DNA of 64,000 nucleotides from GWE2-42-39 sp034003625 (GCA_034003625.1 JAVEYG010000001.1:62001-126000), one strand, 5' to 3'. Counted from the stretch's first letter, positions 19,266 through 28,919 are shown. Program-made: numbers and translations. The notes: generated by a model not told the origin, from the sequence alone.

Positions 19266-20282
19266 TCATTTTCTTTCGATTACCAGTTTCGTTACTCCAT
19301 TCGTTTTCAAAATAGAGTATTTAAATGGCGTTGAGTAAGCGAGCAGATCAACAATCTGATCCAGATTTTCATTTTTGAGGGTTGCGGAGAAGGGAAATTC
19401 AGCAACTTTCGGGTCTTTAATTTCAATGCCAATGTTGTACCACCTTCCCAATTTCTTCAGAACAATTGACAAGGGGTCATCCCGAAACTGCAGGATCCCA
19501 TCAATCCATGATGTATATTTAGCAACATCAACTTCGCTTATTAATAATTCAGGCTCACCTTTTTTTAGGGTTCCTAATTGCCCGGATACCAAATGTACAA
19601 ATTGATTGTCCGGACTGTATTTGCCTCTAAAAAGATTAACCTTCCCGGTTTTCAGGACCACATTAATCCGGTCCTCATCCTCGTAGTTTGTAACATTGAA
19701 ACTGGTTCCAACTACTTTTAATCCAAGTTCACCAAGATTTAAAATAAACGGATGCAACGAATCTTTGGCTACATTAAAAAAGGCTTCACCGGTTACTTCA
19801 ACATTTCGGGTTTTCATTCCTGAAAAGTCTGACGGATAAGTAATCGTACTTCCAGACATTAACCAAACAGCCGTTCCATCCGATAAAGTCACTTGTCTGA
19901 TTTTTTCGTTTGAAAGATTTTCCTTCATGAAAACCACGGTTGTCTTATCTTTCATTGGTAAAAAAACAGTGAAGTATACCAGAGGAATAAATAACCCGAG
20001 TAGGAAAATGGCCGCAGCATTTCTGAACCGGATAATGTATTCTTTCCTGCGCAATAACTTTTTATCGCGCATCCGCGCTTCAATTTTTGCAAACAGCATG
20101 GAAGAATCAATATTTCCGACTTTCTCGAATTCATTGAATGCCTGCCGGTCATCAAACAGGTTTTGATATTCCCGGGTACCCTTTTCGCTGTTCAACCAAA
20201 CGAACAAAATTTTTAATTCCTTATCGGTGATGTTGCCGTTGAGGAATTTTTGCAGCAGTTGTATTTTATTACTGTTTTGCAT
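19266..20282 (-). CDS. FecR-family anti-sigma factor
   Basis: 338 residues. A cytoplasmic N-terminal helical domain (1-85) is followed by one membrane segment (about 87-110, FRNAAAIFLLGLFIPLVYFTVFL region), a periplasmic FecR domain (about 125-225, with VTLSDGTAVWLMSGSTITYP and VEVTGEAFFNVAKD), and a DUF4974-type C-terminal domain (PLSIVLKKLGRWYNIGIEI). It holds the ECF sigma factor encoded just upstream and receives the signal from the STN domain of the adjacent SusC. Usual length and order for Bacteroidota. Confidence 0.95.
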   Translation of the reverse strand: MQNSNKIQLLQKFLNGNITDKELKILFVWLNSEKGTREYQNLFDDRQAFNEFEKVGNIDSSMLFAKIEARMRDKKLLRRKEYIIRFRNAAAIFLLGLFIPLVYFTVFLPMKDKTTVVFMKENLSNEKIRQVTLSDGTAVWLMSGSTITYPSDFSGMKTRNVEVTGEAFFNVAKDSLHPFILNLGELGLKVVGTSFNVTNYEDEDRINVVLKTGKVNLFRGKYSPDNQFVHLVSGQLGTLKKGEPELLISEVDVAKYTSWIDGILQFRDDPLSIVLKKLGRWYNIGIEIKDPKVAEFPFSATLKNENLDQIVDLLAYSTPFKYSILKTNGVTKLVIERK

Positions 20283-20372
20283 GAGTAGGTTTTAATGTCA
20301 TGAGTAAATACACATGACCATCAGAAACCTGCCATCCGTTTCTAAACTATTTTTGTGAAAAATTGAAAAAAG

Positions 20373-21032
20373 TTATACAAAGAGGATATTGATCAGCAGT
20401 AAGCTATACTTTTGGAATTCTTTCCTGACATATTCATTTGCCTTAAATAACTGGTGATCAACTGTAATGATTGAAATATTTAGCTTTTCAGCAATTTCTT
20501 GTCTTGAAAGTCCTTCAACTTTTTGCAAAAGGAAAATTTCTTTTCTCTTTGGGGGCAATCCATCCAATATCGTATCGATAATTTGTTGTGTTTCATGAAA
20601 CAGGAGGTATTGATCAGCAGAATATTCCGATAAATCGGCAAAAAATCCAAAGTCCTTTTCAAATACTGCACGGTTTATTTTTTTCCGGTTATAATTTAAC
20701 GAAGCGTTTTTTGCTATTCTGAAAAGTAAAGATTCAAAAGGGTAATCTTCCCAAAAATGTTCCCTGTTTTCCCATATCTTCAGAAAGGTTTCCTGAATAA
20801 TTTCTTCGGCATCTTCTTTCGATTTTAATAAGCCAAACAGGAAATAATACAAACGCTCATAATAAAGGTCAAAAAGAGCCCTGAAGGCTTGCTCATCTCC
20901 CTTTTTAAAAGCTTTTATAAGATATGATTCCGAATTTTCCACGTTCAGACTTTCTGAAAAAAATAGATTTTTGTTGCTGTAAATATCGTATTTAATTATC
21001 AGAAATCTGTTTTCTACAATATGGATAATCAT
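20373..21032 (-). CDS. ECF-type RNA polymerase sigma factor
   Basis: 219 residues. Sigma region 2 lies at about 40-105 (EQAFRALFDLYYERLYYF, DAEEIIQETFLKIWENRE), and region 4 at about 150-205 (LPPKRKEIFLLQKVEGLS, EIAEKLNISIITVDHQ). The first 30 residues are longer than usual for the Bacteroidota ECF group paired with FecR, so the true start may be downstream, for example a GTG about 30 codons in. It directs transcription of PUL A and perhaps of itself. It begins 49 bp beyond the end of the unrelated dehydrogenase gene. Confidence 0.95.
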   Translation of the reverse strand: MIIHIVENRFLIIKYDIYSNKNLFFSESLNVENSESYLIKAFKKGDEQAFRALFDLYYERLYYFLFGLLKSKEDAEEIIQETFLKIWENREHFWEDYPFESLLFRIAKNASLNYNRKKINRAVFEKDFGFFADLSEYSADQYLLFHETQQIIDTILDGLPPKRKEIFLLQKVEGLSRQEIAEKLNISIITVDHQLFKANEYVRKEFQKYSLLLINILFV

Positions 21033-21081
21033 TTTATGTCGGAGACATGCCTGTAATTAGTTAATCCGGCAGGTTCAATTT

Positions 21082-23916
21082 TTATTTTCTCTGTTCCTTT
21101 GGCGTACTAACTTTATCAACCAGATAAACAATTGATTTATATGAAATACCACTGTGGGTGGTCAGTCCGATTTCGCAGGTACGACTGGTTGAGTAGCCAT
21201 TTTTTACAGCTACCGGAGTTTGCTCCTTCAGGTATCGGAGGCCGTGCGCATTCAGTTCCGGGAACGAAAAGCCGCGGTCGCCGGCGAAACCACAACAATT
21301 AGTTTCCGGTACTACCACATTAGTGGCGCACATTTTAGCCAGTTGTACCAGTTTTTCTTCCAGCCCCATTTTCTTCATACTGCAAACTGCAAATACAGAA
21401 ATGGTTTCTTCCACCGGTGCAAATTCCAGTTTTGGCGCCAGGTATTCCAGGATAAATTCAACCGGTTCGTACAGTTTCATTCCCGGCTCCATGTTTTCTT
21501 TCATGGTAAACAAACAGGGACTCATGTCGCACAAGACCGGATATTGCCCGTTGTTGCTCGCTTTCCTTAAAGCGTCTTCCAGTTCCTTCGATTTTTTCAG
21601 GCCAGCCTCCTTGTACCCTTTGCTTGAAAAAGCCATCCCGCAACACAAGTCATTCATCTTTTCAGGAAAGATCACTTCAAAACCTGCTTTTGCGATCAAC
21701 TGCTGAACTTTTTCAGTCAATTGGATTTCCCCGTTATAATCCTTCGATTTTCCCATCGAACGATTGATGCACGAAGGAAAATAAACCACTTTATCCGGAT
21801 TGTCAGACAGTTTAATTTTTGATTTTATCTTTCCCGACCCACCGGGCATGGCGGCTGTCCACAACGGGATACGGTCACCCGACAATTTTCTCATCGTCCC
21901 TGAAATTCCCTTCATCAGCCCAGTCCCCAAAACGGAATGCGCAAAATTTACAATAGAAAGTCCGTTTCGTACTGACGAGGTTACAAAGCCCATGTGGTTA
22001 GCAATCCACATAGCAGTTTTTGCCTGTCGCGGACTGATGTGATCGTGGCGCAATTCCTTGATCATTTTACCGGTATCGATTTTCACCGGGCAGGCAATAG
22101 CGCAAAGCCCGTCGGTTGCACAGGTTTCGTTTCCCGAATAAGTATATTGATTGATCAGAGAAGCTGCAATATGCGGTTCCTCTCCGCTTGTTTTTAAACG
22201 GCTTATTTCGCGGAGCACGGTAATCCGCTGGCGCGGCGAAAGGGTGAGTTCGGCAGCCACACACGTTGGCTCGCAAAATCCGCATTCAATACATTTATCT
22301 ACTTTTTCGTTGGCTGGCGGGAGAAATTTGAAGTTTTTCAAATGCGCCTTTTCATCAGTATTCAGAATTACACCGGGATTCAGCAGGTTTGCCGGATCGA
22401 AAATTTTCTTGACCTGCTTCATCAGTTCGTAGGCTTCCCTACCCCATTCCAATTCCACGAAAGGCGCCATATTGCGGCCTGTTCCATGTTCTGCCTTCAG
22501 CGATCCGTCGTATTTCTTTACTACCAGATTCGCCACATCCTGCATCAACTGTTCGTAGCGGGTAATTTCTTCGGAACTGGAAAAATCCTGGGTAAAAACA
22601 AAATGAAGGTTTCCGTCGAGGGCATGACCGAAAATTACAGCTTCGGTATAATTGTATTTTTTGAAAAGCGATTGCAGGTCGAGTGTGGCTTCGGCAAGCC
22701 GTGGTATCGGAAAAGCCACATCCTCGATAATCACCGTGGTACCGGTTTTGCGTACAGCGCCAACCGATGGGAAAAGTCCTTTGCGGATTTTCCAGTAAAG
22801 CGTGTATTCCGAAGGATTTTCAGTAAAATATAGAGGTATTTCTACCGGAATAGTATGAACTGCTTCTTTTACCGAATTAATCCGGTTTGTCAGTGTTTCC
22901 TTATCGCCAGCTCTAACTTCGACCAGCAAGGCAGTAGCTCCTTCGCTCAGGCCTTTGATCCAACCGGGCATCCCGGGTTCGTTTTCCACAGAACGAAGTC
23001 CTGCGCGGTCAATCAGTTCTGCCGTCGATACAGCTTCGTTTTTCAGCCGGATGACAGCATTGCAGGCCTTTTCAATATCCGGGAAAACCATCATCGAACT
23101 GGCTTTATACGGAAGTTCCTCAACTGTGCGATAGGTGATTTCAGAAATAAACCCGAGCGTGCCTTCCGAACCAATCATCAGGTGTTCAATAATATCGAAT
23201 GGGTCGGAAAAGTCAACCAGGGCATTCAGACTGTAGCCTGTCGTATTTTTTATACTGAATTTCTTTCGTATCCGGGCCGATAATTCTTCCTTTGCTTTTA
23301 CCGATTGCCCCAGTTTTTCAATTTCAGAAATAATTTCAGGATGATTCTGCTGAAACTCTTTTTTGCTCTGTGCGTCGTGTGTGTCAAGCACCGATCCATC
23401 ATGAAAAACAATCTTCATTCCAACTACAGTCTGATACGAATTGTCGGCTGTTCCGCAACACATCCCGCTGGCGTTGTTGGCAGCAATTCCGCCAATCATG
23501 GCTGAATTGATCGATGCAGGATCGGGGCCGATCTTTCGCTGATACGGAGCAAGCAGGATGTTTACTTTCGAACCTATCAATCCGGGTTGCAGACGAATTT
23601 TCCGGCCTTCGTCCAATATTTCATACCCTTTCCAATGTTCACCGGCAATGAGCAAAACCGAGTCGGAAATGGCTTGCCCCGACAGGCTGGTGCCGGCAGC
23701 ACGAAATGTTACCGGCAGGTTGAGCGCCGAACATTCTTTCAGCACCAACGATACTTCTTCCTCATTTTTTGCTTTGATCACCAACTTCGGGATCAGCCGG
23801 TAAAAACTGGCGTCGGTACCAAATGCCAGAGTGTGAAGCGGATCATGAAACATGCGTTTCGGATCGACTTGTCCCGACAAGCGGCGGTATAATGTTTGAT
23901 AATTTCCTGTCAGCAT
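21082..23916 (-). CDS. Fused FAD-linked oxidase / Fe-S protein (2-hydroxyacid dehydrogenase type)
   Basis: 944 residues. A PCMH-type FAD-binding domain (about 38-270; FRAAGTSLSGQA, GIAANNASGMCCG) leads into the FAD-oxidase C-terminal domain (about 290-520; EAVIFGHALDGNLH, AEHGTGRNMAPF, LNPGVIL). Two ferredoxin-like Cys clusters follow (CIECGFCEPTC and CATDGLCAIACP), then two CCG domains (NDLCCGMAF and TNCCGFAGDRGF). This layout is that of GlcD-GlcF-type fusions such as YdiJ and D-lactate or D-2-hydroxyglutarate dehydrogenases, which pass electrons to quinone or an electron carrier. The substrate cannot be fixed from sequence. Probably not part of PUL A despite the same strand. Confidence 0.88.
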   Translation of the reverse strand: MLTGNYQTLYRRLSGQVDPKRMFHDPLHTLAFGTDASFYRLIPKLVIKAKNEEEVSLVLKECSALNLPVTFRAAGTSLSGQAISDSVLLIAGEHWKGYEILDEGRKIRLQPGLIGSKVNILLAPYQRKIGPDPASINSAMIGGIAANNASGMCCGTADNSYQTVVGMKIVFHDGSVLDTHDAQSKKEFQQNHPEIISEIEKLGQSVKAKEELSARIRKKFSIKNTTGYSLNALVDFSDPFDIIEHLMIGSEGTLGFISEITYRTVEELPYKASSMMVFPDIEKACNAVIRLKNEAVSTAELIDRAGLRSVENEPGMPGWIKGLSEGATALLVEVRAGDKETLTNRINSVKEAVHTIPVEIPLYFTENPSEYTLYWKIRKGLFPSVGAVRKTGTTVIIEDVAFPIPRLAEATLDLQSLFKKYNYTEAVIFGHALDGNLHFVFTQDFSSSEEITRYEQLMQDVANLVVKKYDGSLKAEHGTGRNMAPFVELEWGREAYELMKQVKKIFDPANLLNPGVILNTDEKAHLKNFKFLPPANEKVDKCIECGFCEPTCVAAELTLSPRQRITVLREISRLKTSGEEPHIAASLINQYTYSGNETCATDGLCAIACPVKIDTGKMIKELRHDHISPRQAKTAMWIANHMGFVTSSVRNGLSIVNFAHSVLGTGLMKGISGTMRKLSGDRIPLWTAAMPGGSGKIKSKIKLSDNPDKVVYFPSCINRSMGKSKDYNGEIQLTEKVQQLIAKAGFEVIFPEKMNDLCCGMAFSSKGYKEAGLKKSKELEDALRKASNNGQYPVLCDMSPCLFTMKENMEPGMKLYEPVEFILEYLAPKLEFAPVEETISVFAVCSMKKMGLEEKLVQLAKMCATNVVVPETNCCGFAGDRGFSFPELNAHGLRYLKEQTPVAVKNGYSTSRTCEIGLTTHSGISYKSIVYLVDKVSTPKEQRK

Positions 23917-24094
23917 AAAAAATTGTATTTAGATACTGAGTATCTCCTTATAGCTGAATGCCGTCAGCAAAATTAGTTTTTATTGCTGTTCTTCTTATTT
24001 TTTATTTGCCTTTTTTCCGTTACGTTTTGATTGGGAATGTACCGGATTATTGATAAAATTGCATGCGTAAAGAACAAGTCAAATCAGATTATTT

Positions 24095-25552
24095 ATGAAA
24101 AGCATTTCTCTTTTACTGTTGTTTCTGTTTTTGATATCTGCCGGAACAGCACAACCTATCGACCCGTCGAAGTATTCTGCCCCGGTGAAAGTAGCCTGTA
24201 TCGGCAACAGCATTACAAAAGGTTCTACCATCCCCGACCGTCCGCGCGATTCGTATCCTTCGCAACTGCAACGGATGCTCGGTAAACAATGGATCGTCCG
24301 CAACTTTGGAATTGGCGGGCGCACCATGCTGAAAAAGGGTGATTATCCCTACTGGAACGAAGAAGCATACGTTCAGGCCAAGGCTTTTCTTCCCGATGTG
24401 GTCATCATCAAACTGGGGACCAACGATACCAAACCTCAGAACTGGAAATATTCTGCTGAGTTTTTTCCCGATTACCAGGCAATGATCAATGAGTTAAGGA
24501 ACTTGCCGTCGCACCCCCGCATTTATTTGTGCAAGCCGGTTCCGGCTTATGCAAAAAAGCAGTTCAGCATCAGCGATTCGATTGTGGAACATGGCGTACT
24601 TCCGTTGGTCGAGAGATTGGCAAAGAAAGAAAAACTTCCGGTAATCGACCTGTTTACAGCACTTTCAGGGAAAGAGGAACTCTTTAAGGATAAAATCCAT
24701 CCGAATGCGGAAGGCGCCGGTTTGATCGCCAAAGCAGTATATAAGGCGCTCACAGGAACGGAAGGGACTTTGGTGGATGCGAAATATCCGGGCGATGAAT
24801 CGAAATGGCACGGGTTTACCCGATATGATTTTTATCTCGATCTTCCCAATTGCCACCTCATCATTCCCCAAAAAGCGGCTCCCGGCAAACCCTGGGTATG
24901 GCGCGCCCGTTTCCCCGAATGGCATTATCAGATGGACAGTATCCTGATCAGCCAGGGATTTCATGTAGCTTATGTGAATACCGATGGCATGTTTGGTTCG
25001 CCAAAGGCAATGCAAATCTGGGATAACTTTTACAAATACCTGACAGAACAATACGGGCTCAATAAAAAAGTGGCGCTGGAAGGAGTGAGCCGTGGTGGGT
25101 TGTTCGTGTTTGGTTTTGCCAAACGCTGGCCCGAACGGGTAAGTTGCATTTATGCTGAAGCACCTGTCTGCGATATTAAAAGCTGGCCGGGAGGAAAAGG
25201 CTCCGGCGAAGGCGATTTGAAAATGTGGCAAAAGCTGATAGAAGCGTATAGTTTTTCCGGAGAAAAAGAAGCTCTGGAATACAACGATAACCCGATCGAC
25301 AAGCTGGAAAAACTGGCTGCAGCAAAAGTTCCGTTGTTCTTTTCCATCGGTCTGAATGACAGTATTGTTCCTCCGGAAGAAAACACCTACAAACTGCTGA
25401 ATAATTACATCCGATTGGGCGGACCGGCAACGGTTTATCCCAACACGCTTGGAAAACAAACCCTGAAAGGACATCATTTCCCGATTGACAACCTGAAAGC
25501 AGGAGCCGATTTTATCCGGAGCAGCTATCCTGAAGTTGCCATTCCGCAGTGA
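24095..25552 (+). CDS. Two-domain esterase: SGNH hydrolase fused to alpha/beta hydrolase
   Basis: 485 residues with a Sec signal (MKSISLLLLFLFLISAGTAQ). Residues about 28-215 form an SGNH/GDSL domain with GNSIT (nucleophile Ser), the GIGG block, GTND and DKIHPN (catalytic Asp/His), close to sialate O-acetylesterase-like enzymes. Residues about 235-480 form an alpha/beta hydrolase with GVSRGG (Ser332), the acid in GLNDSIVPP and the His in GHHFPID. Two esterases on one chain point to removal of acyl groups from a glycan outside the cytoplasm. Transcribed alone, diverging from the dehydrogenase gene. Confidence 0.85.
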   Translation: MKSISLLLLFLFLISAGTAQPIDPSKYSAPVKVACIGNSITKGSTIPDRPRDSYPSQLQRMLGKQWIVRNFGIGGRTMLKKGDYPYWNEEAYVQAKAFLPDVVIIKLGTNDTKPQNWKYSAEFFPDYQAMINELRNLPSHPRIYLCKPVPAYAKKQFSISDSIVEHGVLPLVERLAKKEKLPVIDLFTALSGKEELFKDKIHPNAEGAGLIAKAVYKALTGTEGTLVDAKYPGDESKWHGFTRYDFYLDLPNCHLIIPQKAAPGKPWVWRARFPEWHYQMDSILISQGFHVAYVNTDGMFGSPKAMQIWDNFYKYLTEQYGLNKKVALEGVSRGGLFVFGFAKRWPERVSCIYAEAPVCDIKSWPGGKGSGEGDLKMWQKLIEAYSFSGEKEALEYNDNPIDKLEKLAAAKVPLFFSIGLNDSIVPPEENTYKLLNNYIRLGGPATVYPNTLGKQTLKGHHFPIDNLKAGADFIRSSYPEVAIPQ

Positions 25553-25592
25553 TTCTCTGGAATTTGATCAGGATACAGGGCTTATATACTCA

Positions 25593-25979
25593 TTACTGTT
25601 TTTTGTCGACCACATTTTTCCCGAAGGGTGCCAGGGCCAGTGAAGTCAGTTTAAAATGCTGCCTGGCCCATGGAATGCCGATGATGGTAATTCCCAGGAG
25701 TAGCCCCATTATTAAATGGGTGAGCGCAATCCAGATGCCTCCCGCCAAAAGCCAGATGAGGTTCATAAGAGTTGACAGGCATCCCGGGGCATAATCGTGG
25801 TATTCGATGGTTTTGTCGAAGGGCCACAGCGCCATGAATGCCAGTTTGAAAACCTGAAGCCCAAACGGAATTCCTACAATAGTGATACACAGTATAAGAC
25901 CTCCGATCATGTATTCAATGAATGCGATAAACCCGCCAAAAATCAACCAGATTAAATTGCCAAGTGTGTTCATATTCAT
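25593..25979 (-). CDS. YccF-family inner membrane protein
   Basis: 128 residues with two copies of the YccF (DUF307) repeat, each a hydrophobic hairpin: NLIWLIFGGFIAFIEYMIGG with ITIVGIPFGLQVFKLA, then NLIWLLAGGIWIALTHLIMG with ITIIGIPWARQHFKL. Length and motifs match the family. Function is not established. A second in-frame Met at 25973 is an alternative start. Confidence 0.92.
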   Translation of the reverse strand: MNMNTLGNLIWLIFGGFIAFIEYMIGGLILCITIVGIPFGLQVFKLAFMALWPFDKTIEYHDYAPGCLSTLMNLIWLLAGGIWIALTHLIMGLLLGITIIGIPWARQHFKLTSLALAPFGKNVVDKKQ

Positions 25980-26364
25980 GTGTATAAATTTTTAAAGTCG
26001 TTTTCCATAATTTCCGAATCAAAGTCAGCATTTCAATTTGCTTATCAACGGAATGGAATAGCCATTTATTCATTTTCGGTTTGCGTGGGCTTTGCACTCA
26101 TGGCTATTTCATCTGTTTTTCGGATAAACTGTTTTTTTGTTCAGGGTTGAAATGAAATCAAACCTGATCCGGTAAATATTCGGTTTCCATTTTCGGGTTG
26201 AAGATAAATTTCACACAAATTCAGGAAACAAATAATCGGTAAATTAACTTTTTTCGGCCCTGAACTCCTGTAAAGGAAGTAATTTTCATGGTGCTTCGTT
26301 TTGATAACGGAGGGGACGGTTACAGATTATTACAGAAAAAGCGGCTGTTACACCGCTTTTCTTT
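25980..26364. other. Intergenic region upstream of yccF-like gene, with terminator
   Basis: 385 bp without a supported gene. It must hold the promoter of the YccF-family gene on the minus strand and the terminator of the MATE gene at its far end. No other structure stands out. Confidence 0.5.
26337..26360 (-). terminator. Bidirectional rho-independent terminator after the MATE gene
   Basis: A perfect 8-bp stem AAAAGCGG (26337-26344) / CCGCTTTT (26353-26360) with an 8-nt loop lies 5 bp beyond the MATE stop codon. It is followed by T-rich runs on both strands. Confidence 0.8.
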
Positions 26365-27798
26365 TTATACTTTCAATGTTTTCCATTTCCCTTTTCTAAA
26401 AATCAGAATACCGGTAATTGTCAGCAGCGATTCGGCAATAATGATGGCGAGACAAACGCCGGTCAGCTCCATGTTCAGGACTATTGCCAGAAAGTAAGCC
26501 AGAGGTATTTCAAACAGCCAGAAACAGAAAAAATTGATTTTTGTAGGCGTCAGGGTGTCACCACTTCCGTTAAATCCCTGAACGACAACCATTCCCATTC
26601 CATAGAAAATAAAACCGTAACTGATTGTACGTAAGGCCTGGACTCCACTCGCAAGTACCTCGGGTGTATCAATGAATAAAAGCACGAACTGTTCAGGTAT
26701 TGAGATGAGGATGATACTTACAATTCCGAGAAGAATGACATTGATCATCCCAGTTATCCATACTGCTTTCTCGGCCCGTTTCGGGTGATGTGCCCCCAGG
26801 TTTTGCCCGACCAGAGTAGAAGCTGCATTGCTCAGCCCCCACGAAGGCAGCATTGCAAAAATAATAATGCGGATGGCAATGGTATACCCTGCCAGTACCT
26901 CGGGGCCAAAGCCCGAAATAATGCGGATCAGGGCAATCCAACTGGAAGTAGCTATTAAATATTGCATGATCCCCCCCAACGATAATCTCAATAATTTGAA
27001 CATTACCCGGGCTTTAAAGCGGATGCTGTTCAGGTAGAGCCGTATTCGTCCGTGTCCTTTAAAAAGCAGGTAAAACTGGTATACTACGGCCGCTCCGCGA
27101 CCAATGTTTGTGGCAATGGCTGCCCCTTTGATTCCCAGTTCGGGAAATGGTCCCAGTCCGAAGATCAGCAACGGATCGAGTACCAGATTGATCAGGTTGG
27201 CGATCCACAGGACACGCATTGAGATAGCCGCATCGCCTGAACTTCGGAACACGGCATTAATGATGAACAGGAGCATAATAACGGCATTTCCTCCAAACAT
27301 AATGGCCGGATAACTTGCCCCTTTTTCGGCCATTTCCTCAGAGGCGCCCATCAGTTTCAGAAAATCGGATGCAAAAATAACCCCGGGAATGGCCAGCAGT
27401 ACCGAAATAATCAATCCGGCCAGTATAGCCTGAAAAGCTGCCGTACCTGCTTTTTCCGGTTTCTTTTCCCCAATGCGGCGGGCTACAAGGGCTGTGGTCG
27501 CAGTGCTCAATCCGATGCCGATGGCGTATACAATAGTCATTACTGATTCGGTAATCCCCACGGTGGCAACCGCATGGGCCCCCAATTTTGAAACAAAGAA
27601 AATGTCGACCACGGCAAACACCGATTCCATGATCATTTCGAGTACCATTGGAACGGAAAGCAAAAAAATGGCCTTTCCAAGTTTTGTACTGGTAAAATCA
27701 CGTTCGCTGCCCGCAACAGCTTCTTTAATATCATCCCATAACGATTTTAAACGGGATATGCTGAGTCTTTCCGACACAAAATACTTTTTATCAAACAT
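26365..27798 (-). CDS. MATE-family efflux transporter
   Basis: 477 residues with about twelve hydrophobic helices in two homologous halves (AIFLLSVPMVLEMIMESVFAV near 45-65, and GIMQYLIATSSW at the start of the second half). LVARRIGEKKPEKA and LVGQNLGAHHPKRAEKA are the paired cytoplasmic loops typical of NorM/DinF-type MATE proteins, which export cationic compounds by Na+ or H+ antiport. A 40-residue N-terminal cytoplasmic extension precedes the first helix. Monocistronic, with its own terminator. Confidence 0.93.
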   Translation of the reverse strand: MFDKKYFVSERLSISRLKSLWDDIKEAVAGSERDFTSTKLGKAIFLLSVPMVLEMIMESVFAVVDIFFVSKLGAHAVATVGITESVMTIVYAIGIGLSTATTALVARRIGEKKPEKAGTAAFQAILAGLIISVLLAIPGVIFASDFLKLMGASEEMAEKGASYPAIMFGGNAVIMLLFIINAVFRSSGDAAISMRVLWIANLINLVLDPLLIFGLGPFPELGIKGAAIATNIGRGAAVVYQFYLLFKGHGRIRLYLNSIRFKARVMFKLLRLSLGGIMQYLIATSSWIALIRIISGFGPEVLAGYTIAIRIIIFAMLPSWGLSNAASTLVGQNLGAHHPKRAEKAVWITGMINVILLGIVSIILISIPEQFVLLFIDTPEVLASGVQALRTISYGFIFYGMGMVVVQGFNGSGDTLTPTKINFFCFWLFEIPLAYFLAIVLNMELTGVCLAIIIAESLLTITGILIFRKGKWKTLKV

Positions 27799-28148
27799 CT
27801 GATAAAAGATTAAAATGAAATAAAAACGGTTAATTGAAAAAATGGTGATTGGACGGGGCTGTCTCTGAAACTGCTCCTTAAAAAACGACGGGATACCAGA
27901 CCGTCATCGTCAGTGTAAGGGTAATTTTCATGGTCTGCGCATTGTTTATTTTGGCAAATGTAAAGATTTAATCAGAAAAAATATCAATTTGTTTTTTCCA
28001 TGATTCAAATTTTGCTGTCAGGGTTGCGCCGGCCTTGCATTTTTTGAAGAAATAATTTCCGGAATGGAAAATGTCGTATCGAAAAACCGGAGCAAAGTAG
28101 TGAACCTGAAACTACTTTCGTATGTTTTACAAAGAAAATTTCATAAAA
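27799..28148. other. Divergent promoter region with a hairpin before the GH127-like gene
   Basis: About 350 bp between the MATE gene (minus) and the lipoprotein gene (plus). A perfect inverted repeat AAAGTAGT/ACTACTTT lies at 28094-28101/28111-28118, about 30 bp before the start codon at 28149. It could be a leader hairpin or an operator. No coding sequence is supported. Confidence 0.4.
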
Positions 28149-28919
28149 ATGAGGTTTGCCTTTTATATCGCAGCATTTCTTTTTCTTGTTTCCTGTTCTT
28201 TTTCCGACAATATACGGATGGTCTCCTGTTCGTTTCCGGAAAACGATGTGTTGATAGAAAATCGTGTAGGGACCGCTACTTCGAAAAGATACATAAGTGA
28301 TTCATTATCAACAATAAACGAACACGAAAATAATCTATTATTGCGTTTGGACCAGCTGATGGCGGATTCGGTAAAAACACAGGCCGATTTAAACAGGACC
28401 ATTTCCGGATGGGGTGAAATAAAAAATTATGTGGAAAAATTGAGGCCTTCCGGGTTTTTACCTTCTGATAAAAAATTGGCCGGTAAATGGTTTTTAATGA
28501 ACCTGGAATTGCTCAAAATGACAGGTGCAACAAAATATGCCGACGAGATGGAGAAGCTGCTGTATATGCCGGATCCCGGGTTTTTCCCCGACGAAGAAGG
28601 GTTAAAAAGGGCAATTTATACAAAAATGAACGATCAGGTATATGTGAATCTCTTTTGGAACTCATCGGCTCATTACGGGCATACAACCGGTGGAGCAGTC
28701 CGTATTATGCAGGAAACCAATTATCCTGAAGGCAACCGGGTGAGCATTCGTTTTGAAACCACCGACAAACGGTTTGTCGAATTGTATGTACGCATTCCTT
28801 CTGAAGTGCCACAGGCGTCGGTAGAGGTCGGAGGCGTTAAATACAAAGCCGTACCGGGCGAATATTGCCGGGTGGCAAAAAAATGGAAAACCGGCGATGT
28901 CGTGGAAATTTCCCTGTGA
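28149..28919 (+). CDS. Lipoprotein resembling a truncated GH127-type glycosidase
   Basis: About 256 residues from the ATG at 28149, chosen because it begins a lipoprotein signal (FLFLVSC). The second half resembles the C-terminal part of GH127/DUF1680 beta-L-arabinofuranosidases: TGATKYADEMEKLLY, then QVYVNLFWNSSAHY, a beta-sandwich with VELYVRIPSEV, and PGEYCRVAKKWKTGDVVEISL. The long catalytic (alpha/alpha)6 barrel of GH127 (usually well over 400 residues) is absent, so activity is doubtful. It may be an internally deleted relative or a binding protein. It stands alone between PULs A and B. Confidence 0.55.
   Translation: MRFAFYIAAFLFLVSCSFSDNIRMVSCSFPENDVLIENRVGTATSKRYISDSLSTINEHENNLLLRLDQLMADSVKTQADLNRTISGWGEIKNYVEKLRPSGFLPSDKKLAGKWFLMNLELLKMTGATKYADEMEKLLYMPDPGFFPDEEGLKRAIYTKMNDQVYVNLFWNSSAHYGHTTGGAVRIMQETNYPEGNRVSIRFETTDKRFVELYVRIPSEVPQASVEVGGVKYKAVPGEYCRVAKKWKTGDVVEISL

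Noticed and set aside
21220..23892. Many plus-strand frames opposite the dehydrogenase gene
   Set aside because: They are shadows of the 944-residue minus-strand protein, which has clear domain motifs throughout.
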